Assembly (NCBI GenBank): GCA_000333855.2
Contig: CM007326.1
Span: 249,373 to 313,372 of the forward strand
Source: Endotrypanum monterogeii
Taxonomy: Eukaryota > Euglenozoa > Kinetoplastea > Trypanosomatida > Trypanosomatidae
DNA length: 64,000 nucleotides
Direction of reading: 5' to 3'
Shown: one piece after another, positions 19,280 to 29,310 of the stretch
How the letters are laid out: each line of letters starts with the position of its first letter
Position numbering within the stretch: the first letter of the stretch is position 1
Program-made: the position numbers and the translations under genes
Notes under the pieces: generated by a model
Database searches by the model: none
What the model was told of the DNA's origin: nothing
The model's input: only the letters and a program-made list of their open reading frames with translations

Positions 19280-20940
19280 ATATGTATATATTCTGTAGTA
19301 GAAAGGGGTGTATAATTGCATGGACGGTAGAGTCAGGTCAAGTGGAGGTGATGTGAGATGAGCACAGGGGTGAGGGTGATGGCGGGCAGGGAGTTGTCCC
19401 CCCCCCCCACCACACACACTCAATAAAAAGGAAATCCCCGTCCAAACTCACCACCCCACGGCCTGCCCTCTCTGGAGTCTGGCGTAGTGTTGCACTACGA
19501 GTGTATATTTCCCCTTATTACGACCATGTGTGTGCTTATCGCGTGAAGGTGCAGCAATTTGTTTTTTTTTGTCGAAGGCTTCTTCAGTACGTCTGAGAGA
19601 GTTCACGATAGATAACTATATAGTGAAGTCAAGACGGAGTGGATCAATAGAAGCTTATTCGTTGTCAGGGGTAGGCCGGGGCCGCACTGTCTGTAGCCGC
19701 CGCCGTCTCCCCTCTCTTTTTTAGTGTCCTTCATCTCTCTTTTTTTTTATTATAATTTATTTCTCGCTCTCCGCGTGTATTTCCCTTCCACGAAAAAAAA
19801 AACAAAAAAACGGTTGCTTGTTGTTGTTGTTCTGACGTATACTGGATAGGCTTTATATATATATATATATATATTTGCTGTTTATGACGGTTCTTTTTCT
19901 GTGTTTGTCCCTTTCCCTCCATTATCTTTATTGTTGAGAAGAAAAAAAAAAATGCTTTTCTTTGTGTTTACAATTTTCTTTTTATATATATATATATATA
20001 TATTTATATTTATTTATATATAAATATATATATTTTTTGGGGGGCAGTGTTGTTTCACTTTCCCTCCTCCTCCTCCTTCCCCTATGCTCAGACTGACAAG
20101 CCCTCCTTTCTCCTTTTTTTTTATATATATTTAAAGGCTTCTTTAAAAAAAAAAATTTTTTTTTTCCTTTTTCTTTCCTTACCTCATTTTGTATTTGCAC
20201 CTCAGTCCTCCCTCTCCCTCTCAGGCGTGTTCGAGCTCTTGTCTATTATCGCAGCGTATGCGTGGGTAGAGGACAGGACAGACGTCGTGCAGGTAAGCAT
20301 AACGTTCGTTCGGATTGATGAGATGAGGAAGGGGAGAATCGAAACAAGCTGAGTATAATAAATATATGTATCTATAAATATGTATATATATATATATATA
20401 TTTATTTATATATTTCTGCGTTTCATCCCTGCGTGTGGGATCGGTCTCGTCTTCTCTTTTTTTTTTTTTCTCGATCTTCCCGTGCAACGACTCCCCCATT
20501 CCCTCTTTCTTTTACCCCAGGTAAACAACAACAAAAAACGAACATATATTTTAGTACGGTGGTCGCGACTGCAGGCGCATGTGTTTGGGCTACTAGGCAG
20601 ATGCAAGTTGTGAAGTCAAGTGTACGTATGTGTGTGTGTGTGTGTGGGATCTGAGAAAAATATCGAGCGGGTATGTGGACAAGGGGTATCAGCACTGAAC
20701 CATTTGCATGGGCATTCATTGCAGGTTGTTTCTGCACTCCTCGCGCGTGCTTGTTGAGGAGGTTTCTGGCGCTCATATTCCCCCCCTCCCCTCCCCCCCT
20801 TCTATCCCATTCACCGAAATCAGTCTAGGGGTGGGTGGTGGTGTTGGTGGTTGTGATGGCAGGGGGTGTCACTCTGCACCGAGAGGATAACATGTCTCCT
20901 CCACTTAGCCCGGTCTCCATCTACTAATATATATATTTTT

Positions 20941-20977
<37 letters not shown>

Positions 20978-21009
20978 AACAGAAAAGAAAAACCTCATCT
21001 TCCCCTGTC

Positions 21010-21059
21010 AAACAAACATGCAAGACACACCTCTCCAGCAGTGCCTTGCATGTTTGTTT
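21010..21059 (+). repeat. Perfect 15-bp stem-loop in the intergenic region
   Basis: AAACAAACATGCAAG at 21010-21024 is matched by its exact reverse complement at 21045-21059, with a 20-nt loop. It would form a stable hairpin in the transcript. No family recognised. Confidence 0.85.
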
Positions 21060-21637
21060 TCCTTATGTCTCGTCTCGTGCAGACGCCTTTGTGCGCTCCA
21101 GCTACATCATTTGTCATCGTTTTGTGCACCCACAATATCCCTTCCTCGTCGTCGTCCTTCGTTTCGCACATCCCTGAGTCGTCGCCGCTGCCGTAGTGAG
21201 TCATATGGAGGGGGAGAGAGGTGAAGAGCCTTCACACCCTACACGGTGATTAGGCCACACAATCGACCTCACACACAGTGTCACCCCACGTACTCATTGA
21301 GGCTCTACACGTCACTATATATATATATATATATTTATTTAGGATATATTGCTCACTTGGGCACCTGCTTCTGGGCATGTGTGTGTGTGTGTGTGTGTGT
21401 TTGGAGAGGTCACATGACACGGGTATCGCGCTGCTTCATGCATGCAGGCTTGACTTCTAGCGGGTGTTGTTATAATCGTATTGGGGAATTCTCTCGTCCT
21501 CTTTGCTTCACATGACGACGCTGCCTTCCTTTCTCCTTCCCCTCGCACGCGAGTATGTGTGAAGGCATGTTTCTGCTTCTAGGGAAGGTGAGGACACATC
21601 TTCACTGCGCTGCTTTGTCTGGCGGGAGATCGCGTAC

Positions 21638-21799
21638 ATGGGAGAACAGGGCGTGCTGCCCAAACCCTTCGAAGGGCTATCGCCGTGCTTCGTTCCCGAC
21701 GCTGGTGCCACTGCTAACGTTCATCAGGATGAGGACACTGCAGCTGGGACGCTCAGATCGTCCGCCGGTGTCGAGCCCGATGCTGGCCTTGAGGTGTAG
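21638..21799 (+). pseudogene. Short coding-like island; possible gene remnant or small ORF
   Basis: A 53-codon frame runs from ATG 21638 to TAG 21797-21799, and the same frame is open upstream to a TGA near 21553. The translation has an ordinary mixed composition (GEQGVLPKPFEGLSPCF, then Asp/Glu/Ala-rich), unlike the repeat-derived peptides around it, and the DNA here is GC-richer and free of simple repeats. It could be the decayed end of an old gene, a small protein gene or chance. No family recognised. Confidence 0.25.
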
Positions 21800-21831
21800 T
21801 TCATCAAAGGGGTTAACTTGGCTGCCGCACT

Positions 21832-21859
21832 CCCCCCCCCCCCCCCCCCCCCCCCCCCC
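21832..21859 (+). repeat. 28-base poly-C tract
   Basis: Uninterrupted C run (G run on the other strand), able to form i-motif/G-quadruplex structures; its length may also be uncertain for sequencing reasons. Confidence 0.9.
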
Positions 21860-22826
21860 ACCACACACACAGAGAAAGATAAAAAAACAAAATTCAGAGT
21901 TGATCCTTGTCTTACCGTTCGAAATTCTCTTACACTCTGCAATCGGTGCGAAGTCGCCTCTTAGACACAATTGCACCTGCTGCTGTCTTCTTCTTTCCCC
22001 ATCATCTCTCCCTTCGCCCGCTCGGTCTTTCTAGGGTTGTACTGCTAGACTTGTACTTTCAGCACCGGTGCTGTTGCTGAGGAGCTGGAACCTATCGTCC
22101 TCTTGTTCCTCCCCTACTCCCGTTTTGTCAGGGCTCCTACCTCCTCTGCTCCATCTACCACCGTGCCACACCTCCTCCTCCTCCTCCTCCTCCTCCCCCC
22201 ATACCCCCCTACACATGACGTGACTTGACCATCCACACACACGTCCACTGCCAGCGCCAGCGCATCAAAAGCCCTTCATTTCTTCTTCATCTGTATCCAT
22301 TTTTCCCTTGCTCTGCACGCAGCGTCACGAGCGACCAGCGAAGCAAGGGCAGAGATGCAAATTCTGAAGGGCTAATCCCTTCTTCTCCCCTGCCTCCCAT
22401 AGAAGATTCTTTGCGTGGACGCAAGAGCGCTCGCACGCGGTCTCATACCCATCACATCCTCACACGCTTCCTTTCTTGGCATAGTTTTCTATCTACCTGG
22501 ACGTGAGGGTGTGCCTCTCTGTGTGTTAGTTTGTTTGTGTGTGTGTCTTTCTTTCCTCCCCTCTCTGTGGTGGCTTGTGCACGCGCGTGTGCTCATCTTT
22601 GAGTGGTGAGATTGTGGTAGGGCACGAGAGGCGAGAGGGGGCAGTCACTGCCGTTTTCGCTCTCTCTAGCATCTTGTGACTCACGTCTTTCTCCCTTTTC
22701 ACGTCAAAAAAAAAAAAAGGAAGAAAAAACAGTCGAGGCGACTCCCCCTTTTTTTTTTCTTGTGGCGACGTTGTTGTTCTGCCCCTTGCTCCCCCCTTCG
22801 TTCTCTTCCCCCCCCTACCCACACAC

Positions 22827-22828
22827 AG
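22827..22828 (+). promoter_or_regulatory. Predicted spliced-leader acceptor AG for the YEATS gene
   Basis: First AG after a strong C/T tract at 22783-22820, followed by a (CA)n 5' UTR; 92 nt before the ATG at 22920. Confidence 0.5.
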
Positions 22829-22846
22829 ACACACACAAACAAACTA

Positions 22847-22878
<32 letters not shown>

Positions 22879-22919
22879 CACTACGCAGGCCGCCCTGAAA
22901 TTGTCGTTGTCCGTTGTCC

Positions 22920-25900
22920 ATGTACCATCATCTTTCGAAGGGCAACGAGGGAAGCTCCAAGAGTGTTGAGCTCCACGTTGACGGCCGCGTCTCACACGTT
23001 TCCCTGCACGCTGCCGCACACGCCACAGTTGCAGATCTGCTCTCGACGGCTATTGCAGCCTCCTCGCCGGCCTTCGCGACGCTCGCACTTTCAGCGCGGG
23101 AACTGGGGAGGGAATTTCGCTGTACCGACACGGCTGGCAGCAGAGTTGAGTTGAGTGCACTGGCGCTCTCCGTCCCACCTCAGCTGGTGGTCACGCACAA
23201 AACATCTAGCGGCAGCGTTGGCACTAGTCATGCTCTCGGGGTCACTGTTGGCACAGTCCGTCACGGTGGTCGTGGAAGCGGTACGGCTCGCTCGACGTCG
23301 TCAGTGTCATCCACTGGTCGCGGACGCTCTCGTGGTAGGGGCCGTGGGCGTGGGCGAAGCGGCGGGAGAGGTCGTGCTAGTGCCACCGCCCTCACAAAGG
23401 CTCGAGCAGGTGCCGATGACGACGACGATAGCGATGACGGCGATGATAGCGATGACGATGACCGCACCGAGGGTACGGAGGGGGCAGACTCTGGTAGTGC
23501 AGTCGGCGTCGCGAGCAGCGAGGGTGCCACCGCGGAGGAGGACGAGAGCGTTGGTGGCAAATCCAACGACGACTCCGATGGATACACTTCTGCCGAGGAG
23601 GAGAGGGGCTATGATGATGATGATGATGATGATGAGGATGATGATGAGGGGGACAGCGACCATGTGGACCCCTTCGCGGCGTCAGAGAACCCAAGCACAA
23701 CTGCGTCTCGCCCTCGACGCGGCAGCGGTGTAGCTACGCTGGGTAGCGGTCGTGGGCGCGGTCGGGGCCGCGGCAGCAGTGGCCGAGGTGCAGGCAGAGC
23801 TTCAGCGGTTTCAGTGCGAGGCTCATCCACCCCACCCGCACCGACTGCGGTGCGCGCCACAGCTCTTCAGAGCACTCGCAGTCGCAGCGCCTCTGCGTCG
23901 CCGTTGCTTTTCACGCCGGACGGGCAACCCATCAAGCGCAAGCGCGGCCGACCTCCAAAAAGTCAACAGCTCGCCTTCGCAGCAGCGGCAGCGGCGGCAG
24001 CGGCAGCGGCGACCGTAGCGGGTGGGGCCTTGAGCTCTGCCACCGGTGAAAAGCCATCGAGACCAACGCGGCGGAGCGCCAAGGAGGTGCCGGCAGAGGA
24101 GATAAAGCCACGCCGAGGTGGGCGACGCCGTCGCTCCGATGCAGAAGCCGAGGTGCCGGAGGAGCAGCCGCGCGCAGGCGCCGGTCGCAAAGCTGTGAGC
24201 GGAGACGGGACTACGTTCACCACCACGCCAGTGGATGGCACCACCAGCCTGGTGAGTGGGAGCGGGCGACGGGGTGGAGTGCGGAAGGGCCTCGCCGATG
24301 TAGTGAAGAAGCGCAGCCGGTCATCATCACCGTCGTCGCAGTCTCCCGGGAATAGCTCCTCCGCATCCACGGCGACCCAGTCACTGGTCGCGTCCGCTGT
24401 GACTGTCGTGGCTGTGGGTACCACGAGCGGCGAATGCGCTCGTCTTCTCTCCCCAGGAGCTCTCGAAACCTTCCCCGGGGGGGCCGCCGCCGCTGACTCT
24501 GCCGCTGCAGTGACTACCGCTCGCTCTCGCATGATGGATAGCCTTGATCAACGGCAGCAAGTCCTCAAGGCTCAGGAGGAGCAGGATGTGCCCCCACGCC
24601 AGCAGCGCCGCCGTGTACGCCTTACTTATAACACTTTCTATCCATCCGGTGCTCTTCACACTGCGACGGGGGCTGCTGCGTGCACTGGCGGCAGCGGGGC
24701 ACGCTCGCACCAGGCGAATAACGTTGCCTCATCGTCTCCGTTGTTGGAGGACCCTTCTGTTGTCGCACTGAGATCTCAGTATGTGTGGAACGGCGGAGAG
24801 CGACACCAGCAGTGTAGTTGCTCTTCTGCGGCGCCATTGCTGCCTTTCGATGATGGGCCGCACAGCATACACAACACACCTGCGCCGTCCAGCGATGCTT
24901 GGGTCACGCTCTCCTCTCTTCTCAGCAGCGTTGCGGGGTGCCGGGAATCTCCTTCGGCCGCGAGCGCAACTTCCACAGTACCCTCTTCACATGAGGGACG
25001 CCCGTCCCAGCTGTACACACAGGCGCAGCAAATCGTATCGTCATGGCGCACTGAAGAGCACCGCACACCCTCCCTTCTGCTGAGTCACCCCTACGCCCCG
25101 CTGTTCATGCCTGGACTAGGCGTGTATCAGACACCGTCTGTCCTGCTTGCGTCGCCACCCCCACCAGTGACAGCGCAAGCAGACGACGATTCGATGGGGC
25201 TCAATCATGGTAGGCGCGGTGCGGTAAAAACAGAAGCGAAATACGATCAAGAGGATGCGTTGTTTAACCTTCCACGCGCATCTGCACCGGCCACATCATC
25301 TCCCTTCGCTTTTCCTTCCAGTGTGGAGGGCCACACCAGCCGTCTGCGGTGGTATCAAAACCAATCACTCACTGTCCCGATCGTAGTCGGCGGTTGTGTG
25401 CAGCTCGTCAACCCGGAGAGCAAAGACAAGAGTCATCAATGGACAGTGTACGTGCGCGGTTTGTGGAACGGCCACCCAGAAGAGGTTGCGTCTTCGACTG
25501 CGCGGCCGCCGTCTTCAGCGTCGTCATCGCATGCGCAGCCGCCCAGAGTGCCCCCATCGTCATTGCCCCTTTCGCACTCGAGCCATGCGCGCGCCAGACT
25601 TGGCGATGCCAATGCTGCGGCTGACCGGGGCGAAGAGGGTGGCGTTCGTGGTGGAAGCACTGCCACGGCTACTAGTGCCATGGGCGATTCTCAGACGTCT
25701 TTCTTGAGCACCTCGATAGCATCACCGGACGACTACCTGTCGGATTTTATTGAGAAGGTTGTGTTTGTGTTGGACGAGAGCTTCGTGCCGTGCGTGCGCA
25801 CCGTCACCTCGGCCCCATTTGAGCTGACGGAGGTGGGGTGGGGAGAGTTTATTGTCTCGATGCACGTGTACCTCAAGATACCAGCGCACACCAGGGCCTC

Positions 25901-28250
25901 ACGGCGGGTGCAGGGGAGATTGCTTGAGTATTTCTGTGGCTTCAACGGGCGGACCGCAATGCAGACATGCGACGGCCGTGGGACAAAGCCGCACGATCCT
26001 GTCTCTACGTATGTTACAGGTGGAGCACGAGGTCCAAGTCACCTGTGGAGTGTACTGTCGACACCGCTGCCGACGACATCGGGTATTATACCACCTACCC
26101 CAGCGCGGCCGCTGCACGAACTGCGCCACCGTTTTCACTACGACAGCTTGCTCGACATCAACTCCAACAGCGGCGCCCGCGCAACCTACTACCGCGGTCC
26201 TTACCTTCCACTGCACTTGGCGAGGTGCAACGCAGCATCTTCTTCCTCAGCTTCGATGGGGTCATCAAGCGACAGCGATGTGGAGGGAGGCGGCAGCGAT
26301 GACATGGGCGGTCGCAGCGGTAGCGAAGTGTCCCTTGGTGGTGGAAGTCCCACGTCCAACACGCGAGCGATTTTATTTCCATCCAAGTCAGAGCTGAGCG
26401 CTGAAGCATCCCTTTCTTCCTCCCGTAGTGGCAGCGTCACACCGAGTCCAGTGCCTGCTCCTCAGCACCACGTGAGTTCGTCTTCACAGCATCAGGAGGC
26501 GAGGGCAGGTGCATCAGACACTGCACTCCCCACTGCTGGCAGTGGGATCGCAGGTGGGTTGCCTTCCACTGGAGTTGCAGCTCCTGGTATGGACGCGTCT
26601 TTGACGAATGTGCTACCGCCACTGCAGCAGGTACCGCCCGTCCGGCGTGGCCCCGGCCGACGGCCTCGCCGCTTTGGTGGTTCGCGAGTTGGGAGTCGCA
26701 CGCCCGGCAGTGTTGGTGCTCCTGGCTCACCTGCAGCGGCATGTGGCAGTGCGGGGCACCGACCTCTCACAGAGGTTCACGTTGGCCACGGCAGCAACGT
26801 GGTGGTGCTGCAGCACCTGCTGCGGTTCAGTCACCGTCCCCGCTATCCCCCCTCTATTCCACCATCCCACGATCCGCGCACACAGGGGATGCACCCGGAG
26901 CTCCTTGGCTACACGATGGTGGCCGAGCCCGTCGTCACGGAGCAGTACGATGAACTCGTCATCCCCTTAGACACCTTCGTTGCCCCATCTACCCAAAGAC
27001 GCTCGCGCGTCCACCGGCGGAGGCTGGAAGAGCAGCAAGAGAGTTGTGAGATGTCGCTGAAGAAGACTGCCGCAGCGCGTCTGGAGGCGAGGCTCTGCTA
27101 TCTACTCGGGTCCATGAGCTCTCTGGAGAGCCGTCTGCGCACTACGCTGCGGCGCCAGCTCTCGTTGATGTGCGATGACTCGTCATCGCCGTCCTCCTAC
27201 GCGTTACCACCCCTCTCCAACACTGAGGCGAAGGCGCTGGGTCATCCGGGCGGTATATCTTGCTGGCCCCATGTCCTCGACTATGGCAACGGCATCGAGC
27301 GCGACACCTCCTACACGGCTGCGTACCTCGCCAGCATTGCGACAAGCGCAGAGAAGGAGGGGTGGTTGTCACACGCGCTTGAGGAGCAGCGGGTGGCGCT
27401 TTTCGGCTCCCCAGCGGCGTCGTGCGCACCGGTGACCGCTGTCGACAGCGCTGGGGACCCGCAATTTTCACACCCCGGTGAGTCACCGAGAGGCCAAGGG
27501 GTCCTTGGGGAGAGCCGTGCGGCGCCAGCGGGCCATTCGCCGGGGCGTGGCGCCGCTGCGTCTCCCATCACCCGAGTTCACTGCCCCGGGACGTGGATGA
27601 GTGCGACCGAGTACGATTTGGCGAGCGCGTTGTTGCGTGTTCTCGCTGTGGGCCCGGTCTCGACAGCGCGCGATGTCTTCTTCCAGATGATTCTTCCCCG
27701 TGCCGACGACATTGGCGCGGTGCTCTGGCGCGAGCTACACGAGGGTATCCCGGCGATGCTCCGTCGTGCGAAAGCTGCTGAAGACTTGCCTGGCGGTGTC
27801 ACTGGCGCTGCTGCGCTCATCCCAGATCAAGGATTGTGGCGATCTTCGGAACTAAAGGAGGAATACGAGAAAGGCGGAGGCGGAGAGATGAGGTCGACAC
27901 CTGTTCATGAGGAGGTCACCTGTCACGGGTTTTCCTCGGTGTCCGCAGCAACGGCAGTCACTCGGGGGCATCCTTTCTGCTCGCTGCGCCCCTCAGACAC
28001 CGGGATTCTCGCGCTGCGGACTTCGTTCAGCCCGAACAGCGGCAGTGGCTCGGCCAGCACCGGCCATTACACAAACCAAGAGGCACATATGCCTTCGACG
28101 CTGCGTGATGGACAACAATGCAGTAACTTCGGTCACGATGGCGACGCGTTGCAGCTGTTGTCATGGAAAGCGGCACTGGAGGGTGCCATCGACGCTATGC
28201 GTATCGAGGCAGCGCGCCGGCAGGCAACTGCCGTGATGGAGAGCCTGTAG
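22920..28250 (+). CDS. YEATS-domain chromatin protein with AT-hooks (Yaf9/GAS41-like)
   Basis: 1776 residues. YEATS domains read acylated lysines on histones and sit in NuA4/SWR1-type and other chromatin complexes. The fold is recognisable in pieces: a first strand region (SLTVPIVVGG, about 815-825) and HQWTVYVRG (839-847); FIEKVVFVLDESF (943-955); PFELTEVGWGEF (966-977); LQHLLRFSH (1297 onward, like the VTLYHLLKL segment of GAS41); and EPVVTEQYDELV (to about 1347, like the family's V.eyYDEivF motif). A likely coiled coil follows at about 1365-1420. Insertions of about 90 and 310 low-complexity residues split the fold. Near the N-terminus are RG-rich repeats (about 130-160), Asp/Glu runs (about 165-250) and a canonical AT-hook, KRGRPPK (about 340), implying DNA binding in the nucleus. 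The usual His in the LHxSF motif is Asp952 here. The start is the first ATG after the splice site. Confidence 0.8.
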   Translation: MYHHLSKGNEGSSKSVELHVDGRVSHVSLHAAAHATVADLLSTAIAASSPAFATLALSARELGREFRCTDTAGSRVELSALALSVPPQLVVTHKTSSGSVGTSHALGVTVGTVRHGGRGSGTARSTSSVSSTGRGRSRGRGRGRGRSGGRGRASATALTKARAGADDDDDSDDGDDSDDDDRTEGTEGADSGSAVGVASSEGATAEEDESVGGKSNDDSDGYTSAEEERGYDDDDDDDEDDDEGDSDHVDPFAASENPSTTASRPRRGSGVATLGSGRGRGRGRGSSGRGAGRASAVSVRGSSTPPAPTAVRATALQSTRSRSASASPLLFTPDGQPIKRKRGRPPKSQQLAFAAAAAAAAAAATVAGGALSSATGEKPSRPTRRSAKEVPAEEIKPRRGGRRRRSDAEAEVPEEQPRAGAGRKAVSGDGTTFTTTPVDGTTSLVSGSGRRGGVRKGLADVVKKRSRSSSPSSQSPGNSSSASTATQSLVASAVTVVAVGTTSGECARLLSPGALETFPGGAAAADSAAAVTTARSRMMDSLDQRQQVLKAQEEQDVPPRQQRRRVRLTYNTFYPSGALHTATGAAACTGGSGARSHQANNVASSSPLLEDPSVVALRSQYVWNGGERHQQCSCSSAAPLLPFDDGPHSIHNTPAPSSDAWVTLSSLLSSVAGCRESPSAASATSTVPSSHEGRPSQLYTQAQQIVSSWRTEEHRTPSLLLSHPYAPLFMPGLGVYQTPSVLLASPPPPVTAQADDDSMGLNHGRRGAVKTEAKYDQEDALFNLPRASAPATSSPFAFPSSVEGHTSRLRWYQNQSLTVPIVVGGCVQLVNPESKDKSHQWTVYVRGLWNGHPEEVASSTARPPSSASSSHAQPPRVPPSSLPLSHSSHARARLGDANAAADRGEEGGVRGGSTATATSAMGDSQTSFLSTSIASPDDYLSDFIEKVVFVLDESFVPCVRTVTSAPFELTEVGWGEFIVSMHVYLKIPAHTRASRRVQGRLLEYFCGFNGRTAMQTCDGRGTKPHDPVSTYVTGGARGPSHLWSVLSTPLPTTSGIIPPTPARPLHELRHRFHYDSLLDINSNSGARATYYRGPYLPLHLARCNAASSSSASMGSSSDSDVEGGGSDDMGGRSGSEVSLGGGSPTSNTRAILFPSKSELSAEASLSSSRSGSVTPSPVPAPQHHVSSSSQHQEARAGASDTALPTAGSGIAGGLPSTGVAAPGMDASLTNVLPPLQQVPPVRRGPGRRPRRFGGSRVGSRTPGSVGAPGSPAAACGSAGHRPLTEVHVGHGSNVVVLQHLLRFSHRPRYPPSIPPSHDPRTQGMHPELLGYTMVAEPVVTEQYDELVIPLDTFVAPSTQRRSRVHRRRLEEQQESCEMSLKKTAAARLEARLCYLLGSMSSLESRLRTTLRRQLSLMCDDSSSPSSYALPPLSNTEAKALGHPGGISCWPHVLDYGNGIERDTSYTAAYLASIATSAEKEGWLSHALEEQRVALFGSPAASCAPVTAVDSAGDPQFSHPGESPRGQGVLGESRAAPAGHSPGRGAAASPITRVHCPGTWMSATEYDLASALLRVLAVGPVSTARDVFFQMILPRADDIGAVLWRELHEGIPAMLRRAKAAEDLPGGVTGAAALIPDQGLWRSSELKEEYEKGGGGEMRSTPVHEEVTCHGFSSVSAATAVTRGHPFCSLRPSDTGILALRTSFSPNSGSGSASTGHYTNQEAHMPSTLRDGQQCSNFGHDGDALQLLSWKAALEGAIDAMRIEAARRQATAVMESL

Positions 28251-29310
28251 ACTGATACGTATGTTTGATAGTGTTTATCCACAACATCAAGCGGGGGGAG
28301 GGGCTGATCGCGACGGCATCACTTCGTTTCCCCCCTGGATATCCTGGTGCCCGCATCACTTCCGCGAGGGCTTTTTTTTTTTCTCCCTCCCTCCCTCCCT
28401 ACAGAGGAGGGGACTAACGACGAACAGACATAACTGGAAACAAACAAACAAACAAACAAAACAAACAAAAAAAAACGCTCGCAACGTTCAACCCCTCGAC
28501 ACCGACCAGATAAAAATGGGATAAAGAAAGAGAGTTTCAAGAAGTCAAGATTGCATTAAAAAAAGGGGGGGGGACGGGAAGGGGGGGGGCATGCCATGGG
28601 AGATAATGATGCACTGGCGTGACTGGAGAGGGGCACACAGTCTCTGCATGTGAGTCTGCGTCGCACTTCACCGACCCTCCCTCCCTCCTCTCTCTGACGT
28701 CGCTCCCCCTCATGCGCCTATGTTCATTTCCTTCTCCATTTTTCTCATCTGTGAACCGTACTCGTTCCCCCCCCCCAAAAAAAAAAAATAATAATAATAA
28801 TAATAATAATAATATATATATATATTTTGCCCTCTCTCCACTCCTGCCTCCGTACACTCTTGACGACTCACCGCAACCGTAGCCATATGATTCCCCTTCC
28901 ATCTCACCCTCACCCCTCCATCCCTACATTCTCCCTCACACCAGCAACATAGCGCGCTTCGCAAAGCTACTGGTTTCTTTCCTTGGTCTTCACTTTTTGT
29001 TTTATAAGTTACTTCCCCCCCCAGTTCCGTTGTTTCTCCGCTGCTCGCTTATAATTGAGCGCGTCCCGCCTCACCATCTTCTCCCTCCCCTCTCCCTCTC
29101 CCTTATATCGTTGATCCCGACAGCTGCTGTGGTTGTTGCCATTACGCGCGCGTGTGTGTGTGTATGCTGCTGCGCGTGCCTTGCTGAGCTATTCAGCACC
29201 ACTGTTTTGTTTTCGTGTTTTTCAGCTCCCTCCCCCCCCCCACTTGGAGCAGGGGGTGTCTAAGTTTATACTTTTTTTTTACTTCGTGCAGGAGGGAGTT
29301 TGGAGGCATC
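28251..29310 (+). other. Intergenic region between genes 6 and 7
   Basis: No gene. It contains an ACAA repeat at 28440-28468, G-runs at 28566-28590, a C/A-run followed by an ATA repeat and (TA)n at 28768-28826, C-runs at 29015-29022 and 29230-29240, and the T-tract that precedes the next gene. Confidence 0.8.
29290..29291 (+). promoter_or_regulatory. Predicted spliced-leader acceptor AG for the racemase-like gene
   Basis: First AG after the T-run at 29271-29280, in a GTGCAG context, 20 nt before the ATG at 29311. Confidence 0.6.

Larger units (their letters stand above)
17530..22919 (+). other. Very long intergenic region (5.4 kb) between genes 5 and 6
   Basis: No complete gene is visible. 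The region is a succession of simple repeats: (CA)n, at least ten (TA)n tracts, long A/T homopolymers, a 28-base C-run and CTC repeats at 22172-22195. It contains a 10-N gap, a large inverted repeat around 18354-18823, a perfect 15-bp hairpin at 21010-21059 and a small island of coding-like sequence at 21560-21800, each listed separately. Length alone is unusual for a trypanosomatid spacer and suggests a long regulatory 3' UTR, a lost gene or an unrecognised non-coding RNA. Confidence 0.7.

Noticed and set aside
19493..19509. CGTAGTG-TTG-CACTACG mini hairpin
   Set aside because: Seven-bp stem, short enough to arise by chance in spacer sequence; no terminator-like context is relevant in this organism.
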